From contig NW_025945890.1 in assembly GCF_000764305.2 (NCBI RefSeq), positions 104,895 to 168,894 on the forward strand: a DNA stretch of 64,000 bases, given 5' to 3'. A program made the position numbers and the translations under genes. Below are positions 57,101 to 63,317 of the stretch, one piece after another; positions within the stretch are counted from its first letter, which is position 1, and each line of letters begins with the position of its first letter. The stretch comes from Hyalella azteca (lineage: Eukaryota > Arthropoda > Malacostraca > Amphipoda > Hyalellidae). The notes under the pieces are model-generated. The model was not told the DNA's origin and did no database searches. It was given only the letters and a program-made list of their open reading frames with translations.

Positions 57101-60100
57101 AGTTAACAATTGAAACTCTTGACAAGTATTTTAAACGTTGAAAATACTGGCATGGTTTAACAACGCTACAGTTTTTGATGATGGAGATGGTCTCAGAAAC
57201 GTTTTCGATCAAAATATGATGGATTTAATTGGCTTATTTTTCTTCTAAATTATTAATTATAATAAAATCGGCTTTTTGAGCAATAGTGAAGAAGTAAAGA
57301 GAGGTAAAAATAGGCAGGGACAGGATAGGTGATTTTGTTACTGATAAATTAACGCAGAGGCCCGGCTTGAATACATGTTTTGCAGTTTTATATTCCTAAC
57401 CTCCAAATTAAAGTTCTTATTCACCAGCGAGAGCTTTTCTCCAATTATACTATAAGCCTTTCCGCGTACATCCGTGTACAGCAAGTACTTATATCATTAG
57501 TCTGCTTATATCGCAAGTTCACAAGGAATTTTTAAAATTCCTTTTAAATTCCTCGTGTACAGCAAGTTTCAGCAGTGAGAGAAAATACCATCAAAACCGG
57601 TGACAGATAAGGAGATCCAGTAGTCTGCACTTAGTCCTTATCAGGGTGGGTGTGTAGGCAAATCTGCTCAATTTCTCTTCAGTCTCGGTTATTTTAACGT
57701 TTTTCTATATAAATATGGTAACAGTGGTCGAAAAGTGCAAAATCTGCTGATGCATTCCATTTTTTACGTCATTCGTCCCATAGACCGATGAGCGTGGTGG
57801 AACCCACTAGCTATTCGGGAGTAGAACATAACATTGAAATTTGAAAGTGACATGAAATTTCGACTGCCCTAAATCATGTAAGAGCCTTTTAATCAACGTA
57901 TTTAGATTCTCATTGGAGTAATCGCTAAAGTTATGCAGTCAATATCATTCATATACAAAAAATTGCCAACCTCTATAACATTGAAAGAAAATGATAACTT
58001 CTTGGGTCCGCGATCCTCAGATTAGAGTCAAACACCGCGTGATTCAAACCGTAGGAACTAGGGACGGAGGATTTCGGTTCGAGCTGCGGTCGACGACGGA
58101 CGTTGGTAAGAGCTGTGACACTTTGAAAATCGGTGAGTTACCTATCTGAAGGCTCTCTTGAAATAGAAATTTTGATATAATATCTCTTAGTTTGTTTTGT
58201 AGGTCCAATTAACTAAGACTGGGAAAGGGAAAACGTAGGAAAAAAGGAAATAGTAATTCGTTATCTGGATCAACTGATGACGAGGCTGAGTTGGATATGT
58301 CCCAGCCGATACCAATGTGGCAATGTCGGTGTTGCCAGGGGGTCAGACGATCAATGTTCGCTCACGCATGGTGCCAATCCATAGGTTATTCAAAAGAACC
58401 TGTTCTTATGTCATTTTGAACCGATCAACGCTTCTTTACGGACCGATCGTTAAACACACCTTCACCAATCACCGGCAAAAGCTTTCACACTACTGAAGAA
58501 GGTGAGCTGACAGCTACACTGGCCGTGGAGCGTGGGTGGACCTAATTTGAATTTGAATGCATGCATCGATTCAAAATCCTATAGACTATAATAGACATAG
58601 TATACAAGTCATAGAGCCTAAATTTTTAATATCTATAAAAAAAAAAGTATGTTTCTGCTTGTATTAGGTATAAACCATATAATGCTGTTAACATTAGCAA
58701 ACTTTGAATTATCTCTGATGCATGGTGCAATTCTATAGGTTATTGATTATTCAAAAGAACCTGGTCTTATGTCATTTTGAACCGATCAACGCTTCTTTAC
58801 GGACCGATCGTAAAACACACCTTCACCGGCTAAAGCTTTCACACTTCTGAAGAGAGGTGAGCTGAGCAGCTGACAGATACACTGGCCATGGGTGGGCCTT
58901 ATTTGAATTTGAATGCATGCATCGATTTGAAATCCTAGGTACGCATAGTATACAAGTCATAGAGCCTAAATTTTTAACATCTATGTAAAAAATGTACGTT
59001 TCTGCATGGATTATAATGCTGTTAACATTAACAAACTTTGAATTATCTCTGATGCAAGAAATACTTGCTTAACACGTTCCCCGCGACCGCAAATTGGGCC
59101 ATATGTGTACCAACAGTGATATTCCACTGCTGCGTATTGGGACACCAGTGTACCAAGCGCAGTATTTTACGTCTTTTTAAAAAGAAACACATAACTCGAA
59201 ATTTTGCACGTAAACTTTCTCTTTTATAATATTTATGTTCACTCAAAAAGTGGAGTATTAAGTAAAACAAATCAATGAAACAAAAATTTATTCTTAAATC
59301 TCCTTGAACAAACGATAAGTAACTGTAATAATTCTACCTAATAATTCCCTCCTTTTCCTTTCTATTCCCTTCTATAGCCCTATATTTCCTTCTATTACCT
59401 TCTATTCCCTTCTGTTCCCTTCTATTCCCTTCTATTCCCTTCTATTCACTTCTATTCCCTTCCATTCCCTTCTAATCCCTTCTATTCCCTTCTATTCCTA
59501 TCTATTCCTTTCTATTCCCTTCTATTCCTATCTATTCCTTTCTATTCCCTTTTATTCCCTTTTATTCCCTTCTGTTCCTTCTATTCCCTTCTATCCCCTT
59601 CTGTTCCCCTCTATTCCCTTCTATTCCCTTCTAATCCCTTCTATTCCTATCTATTCCTTTCTATTCCCTTCTATTCCAATCTATTCCTTTCTATTCCCAT
59701 CTATTCCCTTCTATTCCCTTCTAATCCCTTCTATTCTTTTCTATTCCCATCTATTCCCTTCTATTCCTTTCTATTCCCTTCTGTTCCATTCTATTCCCTT
59801 CTGTTCCCTTCTATTCTATTGTGGTACATATATGGCTCAATAAATACTTGGTGCACCGGTGGTACAATACGCAAGAACAACATGTGGTTATTATTTGCTT
59901 GCGTAATGTACCACATGTGTCCCAACATTTTTATTGCAGCTATGCAAAGCTATGATGCCACAGAGCAGCACACACCTCCTCTTGTCGCGGCCAATGGCGC
60001 CTAACTGAAGAAGCAACCACTGAAAGCCTTCCGCAATAAGGGAATACTGGGGAAATCTGGATACGCGGGGAGCGTGTTAAATATTTCTATTTTCAATAGC

Positions 60101-63100
60101 TATAAGCGACTGGATGCAACAATCAGTTCGCAAGAACCAACATAGCTAGCCCTGAAGCCTGAACAACAGTAATTTTGATTGATGTTAATTTCTAAATTAA
60201 AATGTATTTAGCCAGTATTTCTTGCATCAGAGATACTTTCAAGTATTTCAATGCTAACAGCAATACAGCATCAAAATTCACGCAGAAACGTAAACTTTTA
60301 ATAGGTTTTACACTGTAATTTACGCTCCTAGTCCAAAGAACTGAGACCGATTTAAAATAAAAAATGACTAAATTGAATCCATTGCGCTTTCTGGCACCTT
60401 CTCTCACAGCTGATTACAGTTGTGGTGCATTTTTTTAGCTTAAGTTGCCAATACGTATTTAATGTAGTTTTTCGTAGTTCCGTTGGTACAAAACTTACAA
60501 AACAACGTTGAATTATTGATTGCTAATTTCTTGCATTAGGTTAATTTTTAAGATTCAAATTAATCATAGAAGTTGCATCTCCATGATTCCATGCTGAATT
60601 AATATTACGAATGGAAGGTTCACATACAGGCTACTGTGGTACAGATGCCAGCGCTAGCAGCGGCAAAAAAATGAACTACTTTATTGTTTTAGTATCTTGA
60701 CTAAATATATAATAATATCGTATTCTATTTAGGTCCGGTCTCTTAAAGTTTTCCAGCAACATATTCTCCATTATTAATTATTTAAATGTATTAACTTGTG
60801 GTGTAGTAAGATATTAAATTGTTTGAATTTTAAACAAAGATTATGCTTCCACATCCAGATGCTAGCGCCAGCAGTGGCCATCAAAGGAACTATTTTATTG
60901 TCAGTATATTTACTATATAACTATAATAATAACAATATATTATTCTGCTTACTATAATAATAACAATATATTATTCTGCTTAGGCACAGTCTCTCAAAAT
61001 GTTGCAGAAACACATTTTCCATTGCTAATTATTTACATTTATTTGTTTGTGATACAGCGAAATATTGCTTTTTTTTATCTCCCACGTGTTCTTGTGTGTG
61101 ACGTCACCGCTAGCCATACCGGTATGTTTACATATGACTAGCGTGAAGATGGGACCAGTTTGGCATTGAAATGGATGGTTATTTGTGAATAATATTTTCG
61201 ATTGTGATATTATAACATATTTCTGATTGGGAAATAATTTTGATTGTGATATTGACACTTGACAGATATTCAACATCTGAATATCAAAGTTCTAACATCA
61301 TGAATTACGAGGTAAGAGTGTAAGGACTTAGCAAAGCTAGAACCATGGCTGAGGCTTAAGTTCTTAACCGATGTCATTGTAATTTTTTACGTCATTGATA
61401 TCATTGTGGAACCAACGTAAGTAACTAAGGAATTTCCCAGTTCAAATATTTATTGATTTATTACTATCAATTTCGAAACTCCACATATTTCTAAAGGGAG
61501 TTGTGATGAGACCATGGGGATGGGGTCGAACTGTTGACTTTAGACCATTACAACTTGCAAGAGGGGCCCAAGGGCCAAGGGCATGGGGCCTTGCAAAGGG
61601 TTAAGACCGACGCACGGCGATGGACCAATAAGTACTCACAATAATTCCCTGCCGCCATGTCGCTCAGACTCACAGATCCAGTACGCAAATAGGACAAGCA
61701 ATGCCCTCAGTTCAGTAGAATTTGAAGGCCCTAGCTTGGGGGTGGGCTTGGAGATGGTGAAAACGGTGGAAAAAATGAATTTGAATATGCATGATGAAGG
61801 TGCTGATGCAAATTTTGAGGGCTTCAATACTTCATTGGAGTCATCAGATCTAAACAATATGAGTGATGCGGAATCTGTCATTACAGCTGGTCAGAGGTTC
61901 CACTCTCGTGACCCTCCCTCATGCCCATTGCCATCATATCCATCATTTATGCCTTCATCAGGTCTGAATGATGCGAGTGATGCGGAGTCTGTCCTTACAG
62001 CTGCTCAGAGGGTCCTCTCCTCGTCATGCTCTCCAGATCTATCGGAAGACCCTACAGATAGTAATGTTAACCATGATCTGGTCATTGTTGTGGAGCCTCT
62101 TCCAGATGAACGGCCAGTATCAAAATTCTTTGCGAATGACATATCTCTCAGTAATGCTTTAGCTAACTCATACTTTTGCTAAAATTGGTATAAAGGAAAT
62201 GCAAAAGAACATTAGTAGAGGACTTGTGATTATTAACATGGGAAAACATAACCCATCTGCACCATGCATACCTCAGCTCCTTTCCACAACAGAAATTGTG
62301 ACTTGGAATGTTAAATGCCGTCTCCCACTCAATCAAGTAATGTCAACAGGGGTGATAGGTCCTTTTGGTAGTGAGACCTCAGATGAGGATCTAACTCAAG
62401 AGTTGCAACTGGCAGGATACTGTGACGCCTCAGCAGAAAGAATACACAAAGGTAGAGATAGGGTCCTAACATCAATGTTCAAAGTGATCTTTGCAACTAA
62501 ATCTCTCCCTCCCTTTGTATACTTAGGCTACCAGCGTTTCAAAGTGGAAACATATGTTAGTAAGCCATGGCAATGTTTCAAATGCCAAAATTTTGGGCAC
62601 AATGCTATTGATTGCAGGGGTCCAGCCCATTGTGTTGCTTGCAGGGGCCTCACAGTGTTAGGGACTGCTCTTCCTCTAGAACTCGAGCACCAAGATGTTG
62701 CAACTGTGGAGGTGCACACACAGCCAGCTACGGGGGATGTCCCCATATGAAATTTGAAGCACTGGTGGAAAAAACCCGTTCAGTTGACAAGATTTCATAC
62801 AGAGATGCTGTAAAACATGTCAAAGAACACACTACCCAGGGTTGGCGATTTTTTTATTTTTTTAGAAAAAATAAAAAAAAATCAAAAATCAATGATTTTT
62901 TTTTTATTTTTCATGATTTTTTTGATTTATTTGATTTTTTTGATTTTTTCAGTTTTTTTGTCTTTTTGAAGTGTTTTTTTTTATGTTGCAATTAGCCTAC
63001 TAACAATAACAGTTTATGGATCATAATGGATGGCTAAAAAGGGCACTTATTGCCTTCAAAAATGGCCAACAGGCCAAGGTGGTGTTTACCACTTAGGGAT

Positions 63101-63317
63101 TTTTGGGTAAATAACAGAGGCGTGACGACTCAATTATCATTGACGGTACTGTCAATTGTGGATTGAATTCAGAGGCGTGACGACTCAATTATCATTGACG
63201 GTACTGTCACTTTAGTAAAGATGACTCACCCACAGTTAGGTCAGCGTTGCAGATGCTGCCGATCGAGGAGATGATGAGGAGGAGGGACAGAAAATTCGGA
63301 TGGCGGGGAGACGCCAT
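33026..63317 (-). CDS. Ionotropic glutamate receptor, kainate-like (whole gene, 18 exons, 846 residues)
   Basis: A ligand-gated cation channel subunit of the plasma membrane. Exons, 5-prime to 3-prime: 63317-63230, 48902-48756, 47778-47603, 47219-47071, 46361-46226, 45828-45745, 43971-43813, 42900-42788, 42607-42505, 41191-40973, 40102-40018, 39381-39240, 38389-38261, 37326-37123, 36347-36115, 35788-35673, 34149-33988, 33121-33026. Every junction is GT-AG and in phase. Domains: signal peptide 1-25, amino-terminal domain to about 375, S1 from 379 (TLRVAAVL), M1 514-532, pore loop 554-577, M3 586-609, S2 to about 760, M4 782-802, tail to 846. Agonist contacts kept: Thr468, Arg473, Ser639/Thr640, Glu690; the family Pro before Thr is Asp466. 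VTERNCELKQLGG in S2 is kainate-receptor-like. Pore-site Arg569 and HYVANLASF instead of SYTANLAAF are divergent, so the precise subfamily is open. Confidence 0.93.
33122..33987. other. Receptor intron 17
   Basis: Very AT-rich, including ATAATTATATAA repeats at 33135-33230. Confidence 0.7.
33988..34149 (-). CDS. Receptor exon 17 (M4)
   Basis: 162 nt, phase 0 to 0; residues 762-815. SRFLSTEPSATASQVELDDL leads into the last membrane segment AGPLLLLVAGVAVGLVLALL and ECCYYATASANAKG. The LDDLAG...G...G...L.E pattern is the family M4 signature. The donor is GGC followed by GTGAGT. Confidence 0.92.
34150..34480 (-). repeat. Two extra partial copies of exon 17 and its acceptor (158-bp period)
   Basis: The acceptor plus about 90 nt of exon 17 is triplicated at exact 158-bp steps: exon starts at 34149, 34307 and 34465. 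The nearer copy is nearly identical and the far one is diverged. Neither has the exon 17 donor. Each runs from ELDDLAG or ELHGLAG into GLLLLLYLFIRLIIFIL-like hydrophobic sequence encoded by the spacer. Confidence 0.93.
34481..35672. other. Receptor intron 16, with a GC-rich hairpin
   Basis: Mostly AT-rich. 35375-35517 is an inverted repeat with about 41-bp arms (one mismatch) made of GCCGGAGCACAACTGGCC-type sequence. Its loop contains about four GGTTA/TTAGG units at 35433-35455, the arthropod telomere motif. Confidence 0.8.
35673..35788 (-). CDS. Receptor exon 16 (end of S2)
   Basis: 116 nt, phase 1 to 0. DSPYLDYFNDALYSIRESGQ LQALRDIWWREKRGGGQCE is the standard S2 ending in which GSPY...I..L.E.G.L..L...WW is conserved. 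Confidence 0.93.
35920..35980. repeat. 20-bp tandem repeat, three copies
   Basis: CACTGCACTGCACTTAGATG three times in intron 15. Confidence 0.85.
36115..36347 (-). CDS. Receptor exon 15 (S2 lobe with the agonist Glu)
   Basis: 233 nt, phase 2 to 1; residues 646-722. Contains GSFGFLMEEPTLEYVTERNC followed by ELKQLGGTVGSRDYAIALQQ. Glu690 aligns with GluA2 Glu705, which binds the agonist amino group. This stretch most resembles kainate receptors. Confidence 0.93.
36461..36607 (-). mobile_element. Foldback MITE family B, copy 3 (inverted)
   Basis: Reverse-orientation copy of the element at 7112-7259, within receptor intron 14, with GAGAAAATGCGC/GCGCATTTTCTC arms. Confidence 0.8.
36608..37122. 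other. Receptor intron 14 remainder
   Basis: AT-rich; nothing else was recognised. Confidence 0.5.
37123..37326 (-). CDS. Receptor exon 14 (M3 and start of S2)
   Basis: 204 nt, phase 2 to 2; residues 577-645. APSTRLVTLAWWLLVIIVAA then HYVANLASFFTLRGL. This is the gating helix, with the family SYTANLAAF changed to HYVANLASF (598-606). It continues SVYDLPDQNQITYNALHGGS then TWAFFR, with Ser639-Thr640 as agonist contacts. Confidence 0.94.
37380..37640. repeat. Minisatellite, about 18-36-bp unit
   Basis: Diverged units such as GTTGTCAGGCACGTAAAATT and AAATTATCGTCAGGTGTGCC, starting about 55 bp upstream of the exon 14 acceptor. It gives NNF-rich spurious minus-strand frames. Confidence 0.8.
37950..38260 (-). 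repeat. 105-bp tandem repeat carrying copies of the exon 13 donor
   Basis: Exon 13's 3-prime edge and donor (CCAGCCGAG then GTAGGT at 38261) recur 105 bp away with an intact donor at 38156. A third copy near 38051 has the donor mutated to TTAGGT. A further diverged partial unit reaches about 37950. Confidence 0.9.
38261..38389 (-). CDS. Receptor exon 13 (pore loop)
   Basis: 129 nt, phase 2 to 2; residues 534-577. LSPYERVGAMDQEPQVWTPF then TLCYSTWFALGTLFRQFIYF and QPR. ALGTLFRQ aligns without gaps to the pore segment in which the Q/R site precedes Gln. Here that site is Arg569, encoded as CGA in the genome. Confidence 0.93.
38395..38555 (+). repeat. Dispersed repeat with GACCCACATAAGG motif, copy 2
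   Basis: Shares CAAATAATAACATAGG, GAGCGTAGCAAGGGCGTAGC and ACTGGGTCAGGATGACCCAC with the copies at 22790-22960 and 42950-43105. Located in receptor intron 12. Confidence 0.75.
38830..39235. repeat. Minisatellite, 12-bp unit, abutting the exon 12 donor
   Basis: About 30 copies of CCACTGTTGTAC with CTATTGTAC variants in a regular two-to-one pattern. The array begins within about 10 nt of the exon 12 donor. It contains the only ambiguous base of the window (N at 39088), so its length is uncertain. Confidence 0.95.
39240..39381 (-). CDS. Receptor exon 12 (M1)
   Basis: 142 nt, phase 1 to 2; residues 487-534. GIGLMVYHTGPKSSGPIFGF then LNVFESSLWWVLLAATLGTA and VVLFLLSR. It matches the family S1-M1 linker (FLNPL...W) and M1. 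The acceptor CTGAAG has a weak pyrimidine tract. Confidence 0.9.
39395..39535. repeat. AT-rich palindromic repeats of AATGGCATATTG
   Basis: Direct and inverted copies of CCATTATTTGATTAAATATG alternate next to the exon 12 acceptor in intron 11, so several hairpins can form. Confidence 0.8.
40018..40102 (-). CDS. Receptor exon 11 (S1 core)
   Basis: 85 nt, phase 0 to 1; residues 459-486. RVDAAIGDLTISESRESVVD FTDPWYSF corresponds to the ADLAIAPLTIT..RE.VIDFS.PF motif. Thr468 and Arg473 (agonist carboxylate) are kept. The usual Pro before Leu-Thr is Asp466. Confidence 0.94.
40485..40765 (+). mobile_element. LINE 3-prime fragment, copy 2 (in receptor intron 10)
   Basis: Carries VDAPSINAFKNRQDKAM, the same reverse-transcriptase C-terminal tail as 2231-2617. 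The related 3-prime UTR (AAGAATCGGCGACAGGCCAC) ends in TATGC-type short repeats. Truncated and inactive. Confidence 0.7.
40973..41191 (-). CDS. Receptor exon 10 (S1)
   Basis: 219 nt, phase 0 to 0; residues 386-458. STPYVVLKELGGNDTEELFG, NDRYEGFSVDLMDEIAKEVG, FNYILDINDEGLYGSKDPQT, GEYNGIIGDLAAQ. Classic S1: PYV, Y.GFS.DL...IA..VGF.Y, YG, W/YNG.IGDL. The acceptor is CTTCCCCCAG. Confidence 0.95.
41210..41770. repeat. Interspersed ACAATAGATGACAAA minisatellite, blocks in intron 9
   Basis: Blocks at about 41225-41350 and 41690-41765 of 14-17-bp units. On the coding (minus) strand they read as T/C-rich TTTGTCATCTATTGT. The first block lies immediately upstream of the exon 10 acceptor. Confidence 0.8.
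41771..42504. other. Receptor intron 9 remainder
   Basis: AT-rich. It includes a minisatellite of about 20-bp units (TTGGTTAAAGATCGGTTTTT) at 42190-42310. Confidence 0.7.
42505..42607 (-). CDS. Receptor exon 9 (start of S1)
   Basis: 103 nt, phase 2 to 0; residues 351-385. WQAGSGVPANGRVRRDIRQL SGGRKPTLRVAAVL. The ending aligns to the TLRVTTVLEEPYV start of the ligand-binding domain when joined to exon 10. Confidence 0.9.
42711..42787 (-). repeat. 21-bp tandem repeat duplicating the exon 8 donor
   Basis: Exact 21-bp units (start 42718, 42739, 42760, 42781) of GACTCACCTCACTAATAACA followed by T. On the minus strand each contains GAG followed by GTGAGT, the same donor as exon 8. One unit has AACCTC in place of CACCTC, so its donor is lost. 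Confidence 0.93.
42788..42900 (-). CDS. Receptor exon 8 (end of amino-terminal domain)
   Basis: 113 nt, phase 0 to 2; residues 314-350. TKLEGASGPVEFNDQGNRVD FELSIVNFYEGITSEIV corresponds to the F.G.TG.I.F...G.R..F...I motif near the end of kainate-receptor amino-terminal domains. The donor AG followed by GTGAGT is the first of a tandem set. Confidence 0.92.
42950..43105 (+). repeat. Dispersed repeat with GACCCACAAAGGG motif, copy 3
   Basis: Shares CCTAAATAGTAACATACTTT, GACGTAGCACTGATA and AAACTGGGTCAGGATGACCC with copies 1 and 2. Lies in receptor intron 7. Confidence 0.75.
43583..43680 (+). repeat. Fragment of tRNA-like SINE
   Basis: GGTGGCCGGGTGGTTAAGAA resembles the A-box region of the second tRNA-like unit at 50105-50150. 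No B box is recognisable, so it is truncated or degraded. Confidence 0.45.
43813..43971 (-). CDS. Receptor exon 7 (amino-terminal domain)
   Basis: 159 nt, phase 0 to 0; residues 261-313. AEEALTLDASAVLKAALHHH, QRSGAPPLRTESGLCLSRSH, WRQGPQFFQALAQ. It fits the region D.V...A.AL......C....W..G..F...L of family amino-terminal domains. Confidence 0.9.
43985..45290. repeat. Interspersed ACAATAGATGACAAA minisatellite, blocks in intron 6
   Basis: Blocks at about 43985-44240 and 45020-45290 of the same 14-17-bp unit as in intron 9. They give VIYCFVIYS-type spurious minus-strand frames. The first block directly precedes (in transcription) the exon 7 acceptor. Between the blocks, 44250-45010 is plain AT-rich intron. 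Confidence 0.8.
45745..45828 (-). CDS. Receptor exon 6 (amino-terminal domain)
   Basis: 84 nt, phase 0 to 0; residues 233-260: HTRLGELKAAGRNIMAVRLG SQQHGMLE. The acceptor is TTTACCAG and the donor GTAAGA. Confidence 0.88.
46226..46361 (-). CDS. Receptor exon 5 (amino-terminal domain)
   Basis: 136 nt, phase 2 to 0; residues 187-232. DVMTQLEQARSSRVLVVLEP, PHLREFLGASKRPNGKPLDL, LVATV. The acceptor CACGCAG has a poor pyrimidine tract, so this boundary is the least certain of the gene. The frame and the GTAAGT donor fit well. Confidence 0.85.
47071..47219 (-). CDS. Receptor exon 4 (amino-terminal domain)
   Basis: 149 nt, phase 0 to 2; residues 138-187. ALVDFLQELRWFSLSVVYDS, VEHLTLVEPLLGLPGFRVNV, VKMDAQPNY. 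ALVDFL.ELRW....V.YD is the typical periplasmic-binding-protein-like segment of iGluR amino-terminal domains. Confidence 0.93.
47220..47602. other. Receptor intron 3
   Basis: Plain AT-rich intron without further features. Confidence 0.6.
47603..47778 (-). CDS. Receptor exon 3 (amino-terminal domain)
   Basis: 176 nt, phase 1 to 0; residues 79-137. CSLADEGVAAVVDGGHSCSV, GRVYGVPCISLRGASGKTAH, DTDALTLHMEPDKNLMSR. C.L...GVAAV.D......V......PCI is the family core containing the disulfide-forming cysteines. The donor is GTTAGT. Confidence 0.93.
47779..48755. other. Receptor intron 2 with a degraded SINE
   Basis: 48486-48650 is a diverged copy of the tRNA-like SINE seen at 49996-50225 (shared CAGAGTAC, GGGTTTGATACCC and TTCTGGTCCAAATCGGCGAC). 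The rest is AT-rich. Confidence 0.65.
48756..48902 (-). CDS. Receptor exon 2 (start of amino-terminal domain)
   Basis: 147 nt, phase 1 to 1; residues 30-78. GVVTQEGRRGDVESRLLQDV, FGNVTEEAGRLMPLLREVPQ, RDPLAAAAA. The acceptor is TTTGTTGGCAG and the donor GTATGT. Confidence 0.88.
48975..49312. repeat. Minisatellite C, 55-bp unit
   Basis: Six copies, the later ones almost identical, of a unit with AATTATCATTGACGGTACTG followed by TCAATTGTGG...GGCGTGACGACTC. The same unit recurs 14 kb away at 63112-63210 next to exon 1. Confidence 0.95.
49305..49835. repeat. Minisatellite B, 28-29-bp unit, block 1
   Basis: About 18 units of GAACCGGAACTGGTGGTATA followed by ATGTTTGGT, with TTAACC and deletion variants. 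Also found at 55033-55693 and 63871-64000. Confidence 0.95.
49996..50225 (+). mobile_element. tRNA-like SINE, probably dimeric, with a LINE-like tail
   Basis: The first unit has an A-box-like TGGCCCAGTGG and a B-box GGGTTCGATCCC. A second has GGCCGGGCGGTTAA and GAGTTCGAGACC. RNA polymerase III promoters of tRNA-derived SINEs have this arrangement. The 3-prime end TTAAGAATCGGTGACAGGTC matches the LINE tails at 2540-2560 and 40690-40715. Not a functional tRNA: no complete cloverleaf is evident. Confidence 0.7.
50226..50850. other. Receptor intron 1, between SINE and minisatellite
   Basis: No feature was recognised. Confidence 0.5.
50850..51375. repeat. Minisatellite, 22-bp unit
   Basis: About 24 copies of AGTAACTGTAACACGCTGGT followed by GC. 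Because 22 is not a multiple of 3 and the unit lacks stops on the minus strand, all three minus frames stay open (for example 50705-51439). These are not genes. Confidence 0.96.
51376..54599. other. Receptor intron 1, AT-rich section
   Basis: A 3-prime-truncated copy of MITE family B lies at 52260-52400, with a (GTCT)n stretch at 52312-52360. About 53820-54060 holds three to four diverged units of some 58 bp (TTTATTTCCTTAGGTTC-type). No exon was recognised. Confidence 0.6.
54600..55036. repeat. Minisatellite A, 23-bp unit, block 1
   Basis: About 19 units of GCAGACTGGTGTTAGTGACG followed by CGT, with ATGCGT and AAACGA variants. Confidence 0.95.
55033..55693. repeat. Minisatellite B, block 2
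   Basis: About 23 units of the 28-29-bp B repeat. Its last 75 bp (about 55617-55693) match 49328-49400, including the irregular TTTTATTATGTTTGGTTAAC spacer. Confidence 0.95.
55694..55731. other. Nextera mate-pair junction adapter (assembly artefact)
   Basis: CTGTCTCTTATACACATCT is followed directly by its exact reverse complement AGATGTGTATAAGAGACAG. These are two Tn5 mosaic ends head to head, identical to the circularisation junction adapter of Nextera mate-pair libraries. It sits between a B array and an A array, so this join is chimeric and not genomic. Confidence 0.97.
55732..56225. repeat. Minisatellite A, 23-bp unit, block 2
   Basis: About 21 units of GCAGACTGGTGTTAGTGACG followed by CGT. 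Its true distance from block 1 is unknown because of the adapter junction. Confidence 0.95.
56226..58368. other. Receptor intron 1, middle section
   Basis: Contains a short LINE tail (56535-56590, CATCAACAGGCCATGGGCCT then TTCTATTC). A degraded SINE-like segment lies at 58005-58140 with TTTCGGTTCGAGCTGCG. No exon was recognised. Confidence 0.6.
58369..58990. repeat. Direct duplication of about 270 bp
   Basis: 58369-58645 and 58719-58990 share long near-identical blocks such as TTCAAAAGAACCTGTTCTTA, GAACCGATCAACGCTTCTTT and GAATGCATGCATCGATT. The copies differ by small indels. Confidence 0.88.
59073..60076. mobile_element. TTAA-flanked terminal-inverted-repeat element (piggyBac-type, non-autonomous)
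   Basis: Left end CACGTTCCCCGCG and right end CGCGGGGAGCGTG are inverted repeats (12 of 13 match). They are flanked by TTAA at 59069-59072 and 60077-60080, the hallmark target site of piggyBac transposons. The 1004-bp interior has no transposase; nearly half is a 10-bp minisatellite. The open frames inside (59043-59270 minus, 59819-60004 plus) show no known domain. Confidence 0.75.
59340..59815. repeat. Minisatellite, 10-bp unit
   Basis: About 45 copies of TTCTATTCCC with single-base variants, inside the TTAA-flanked element. Confidence 0.95.
60081..61560. other. Receptor intron 1 with duplicated segments
   Basis: 60205-60300 is an inverted copy of 58980-59066. A roughly 210-bp tandem duplication follows (60632-60830 and 60845-61070, shared CAGATGCCAGCGCTAGCAG-like start). 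It contains a 36-bp direct repeat near 60918-60980. No exon was recognised. Confidence 0.65.
61583..62850 (+). pseudogene. Non-LTR retrotransposon ORF1 (gag-like, zinc-knuckle), frame-shifted
   Basis: The first frame (61583-62182) carries two copies of a motif, MSDAESVITAGQR and ASDAESVLTAAQR, about 40 residues apart. The next frame (62199-62650) continues with FKVETYVSKPWQCFKCQNFG and HNAIDC, a CCHC zinc knuckle. A third frame from about 62612 holds CCNCGGAHTASYGGCPHMKF, a motif typical of Jockey-clade ORF1 proteins. The shifts near 62165 and 62640 break the protein, the second one inside a further knuckle. After about 62840 the sequence collapses into T/A-rich repeats and no ORF2 follows. 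In LINEs ORF1 binds the element RNA; this copy is dead. Confidence 0.8.
62840..62990. repeat. Low-complexity TTTTTTGATT-rich tract
   Basis: Runs of T and A with GATT repeats directly after the LINE ORF1 remnant. Confidence 0.85.
63112..63210. repeat. Minisatellite C, second block beside exon 1
   Basis: Nearly two 55-bp units, almost identical to 49215-49312, ending 20 bp from the exon 1 donor. Confidence 0.93.
63230..63317 (-). CDS. Receptor exon 1 (signal peptide)
   Basis: 88 nt, phase 1 out. MASPRHPNFLSLLLIISSIG SICNADLTV is a typical secretory signal with a hydrophobic core at residues 9-19 and likely cleavage after Cys-Asn-Ala25. The donor is GTGAGT. The ATG at 63317 is the only in-frame start before the hydrophobic stretch. 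The link to exon 2 rests on phase and the need for a signal peptide, across an intron that includes assembly problems. Confidence 0.75.

Noticed and set aside
59043..60004. Open frames in the TTAA-flanked element as a transposase remnant
   Set aside because: No catalytic motif or similarity to piggyBac transposase could be recognised in 60-75 codons.
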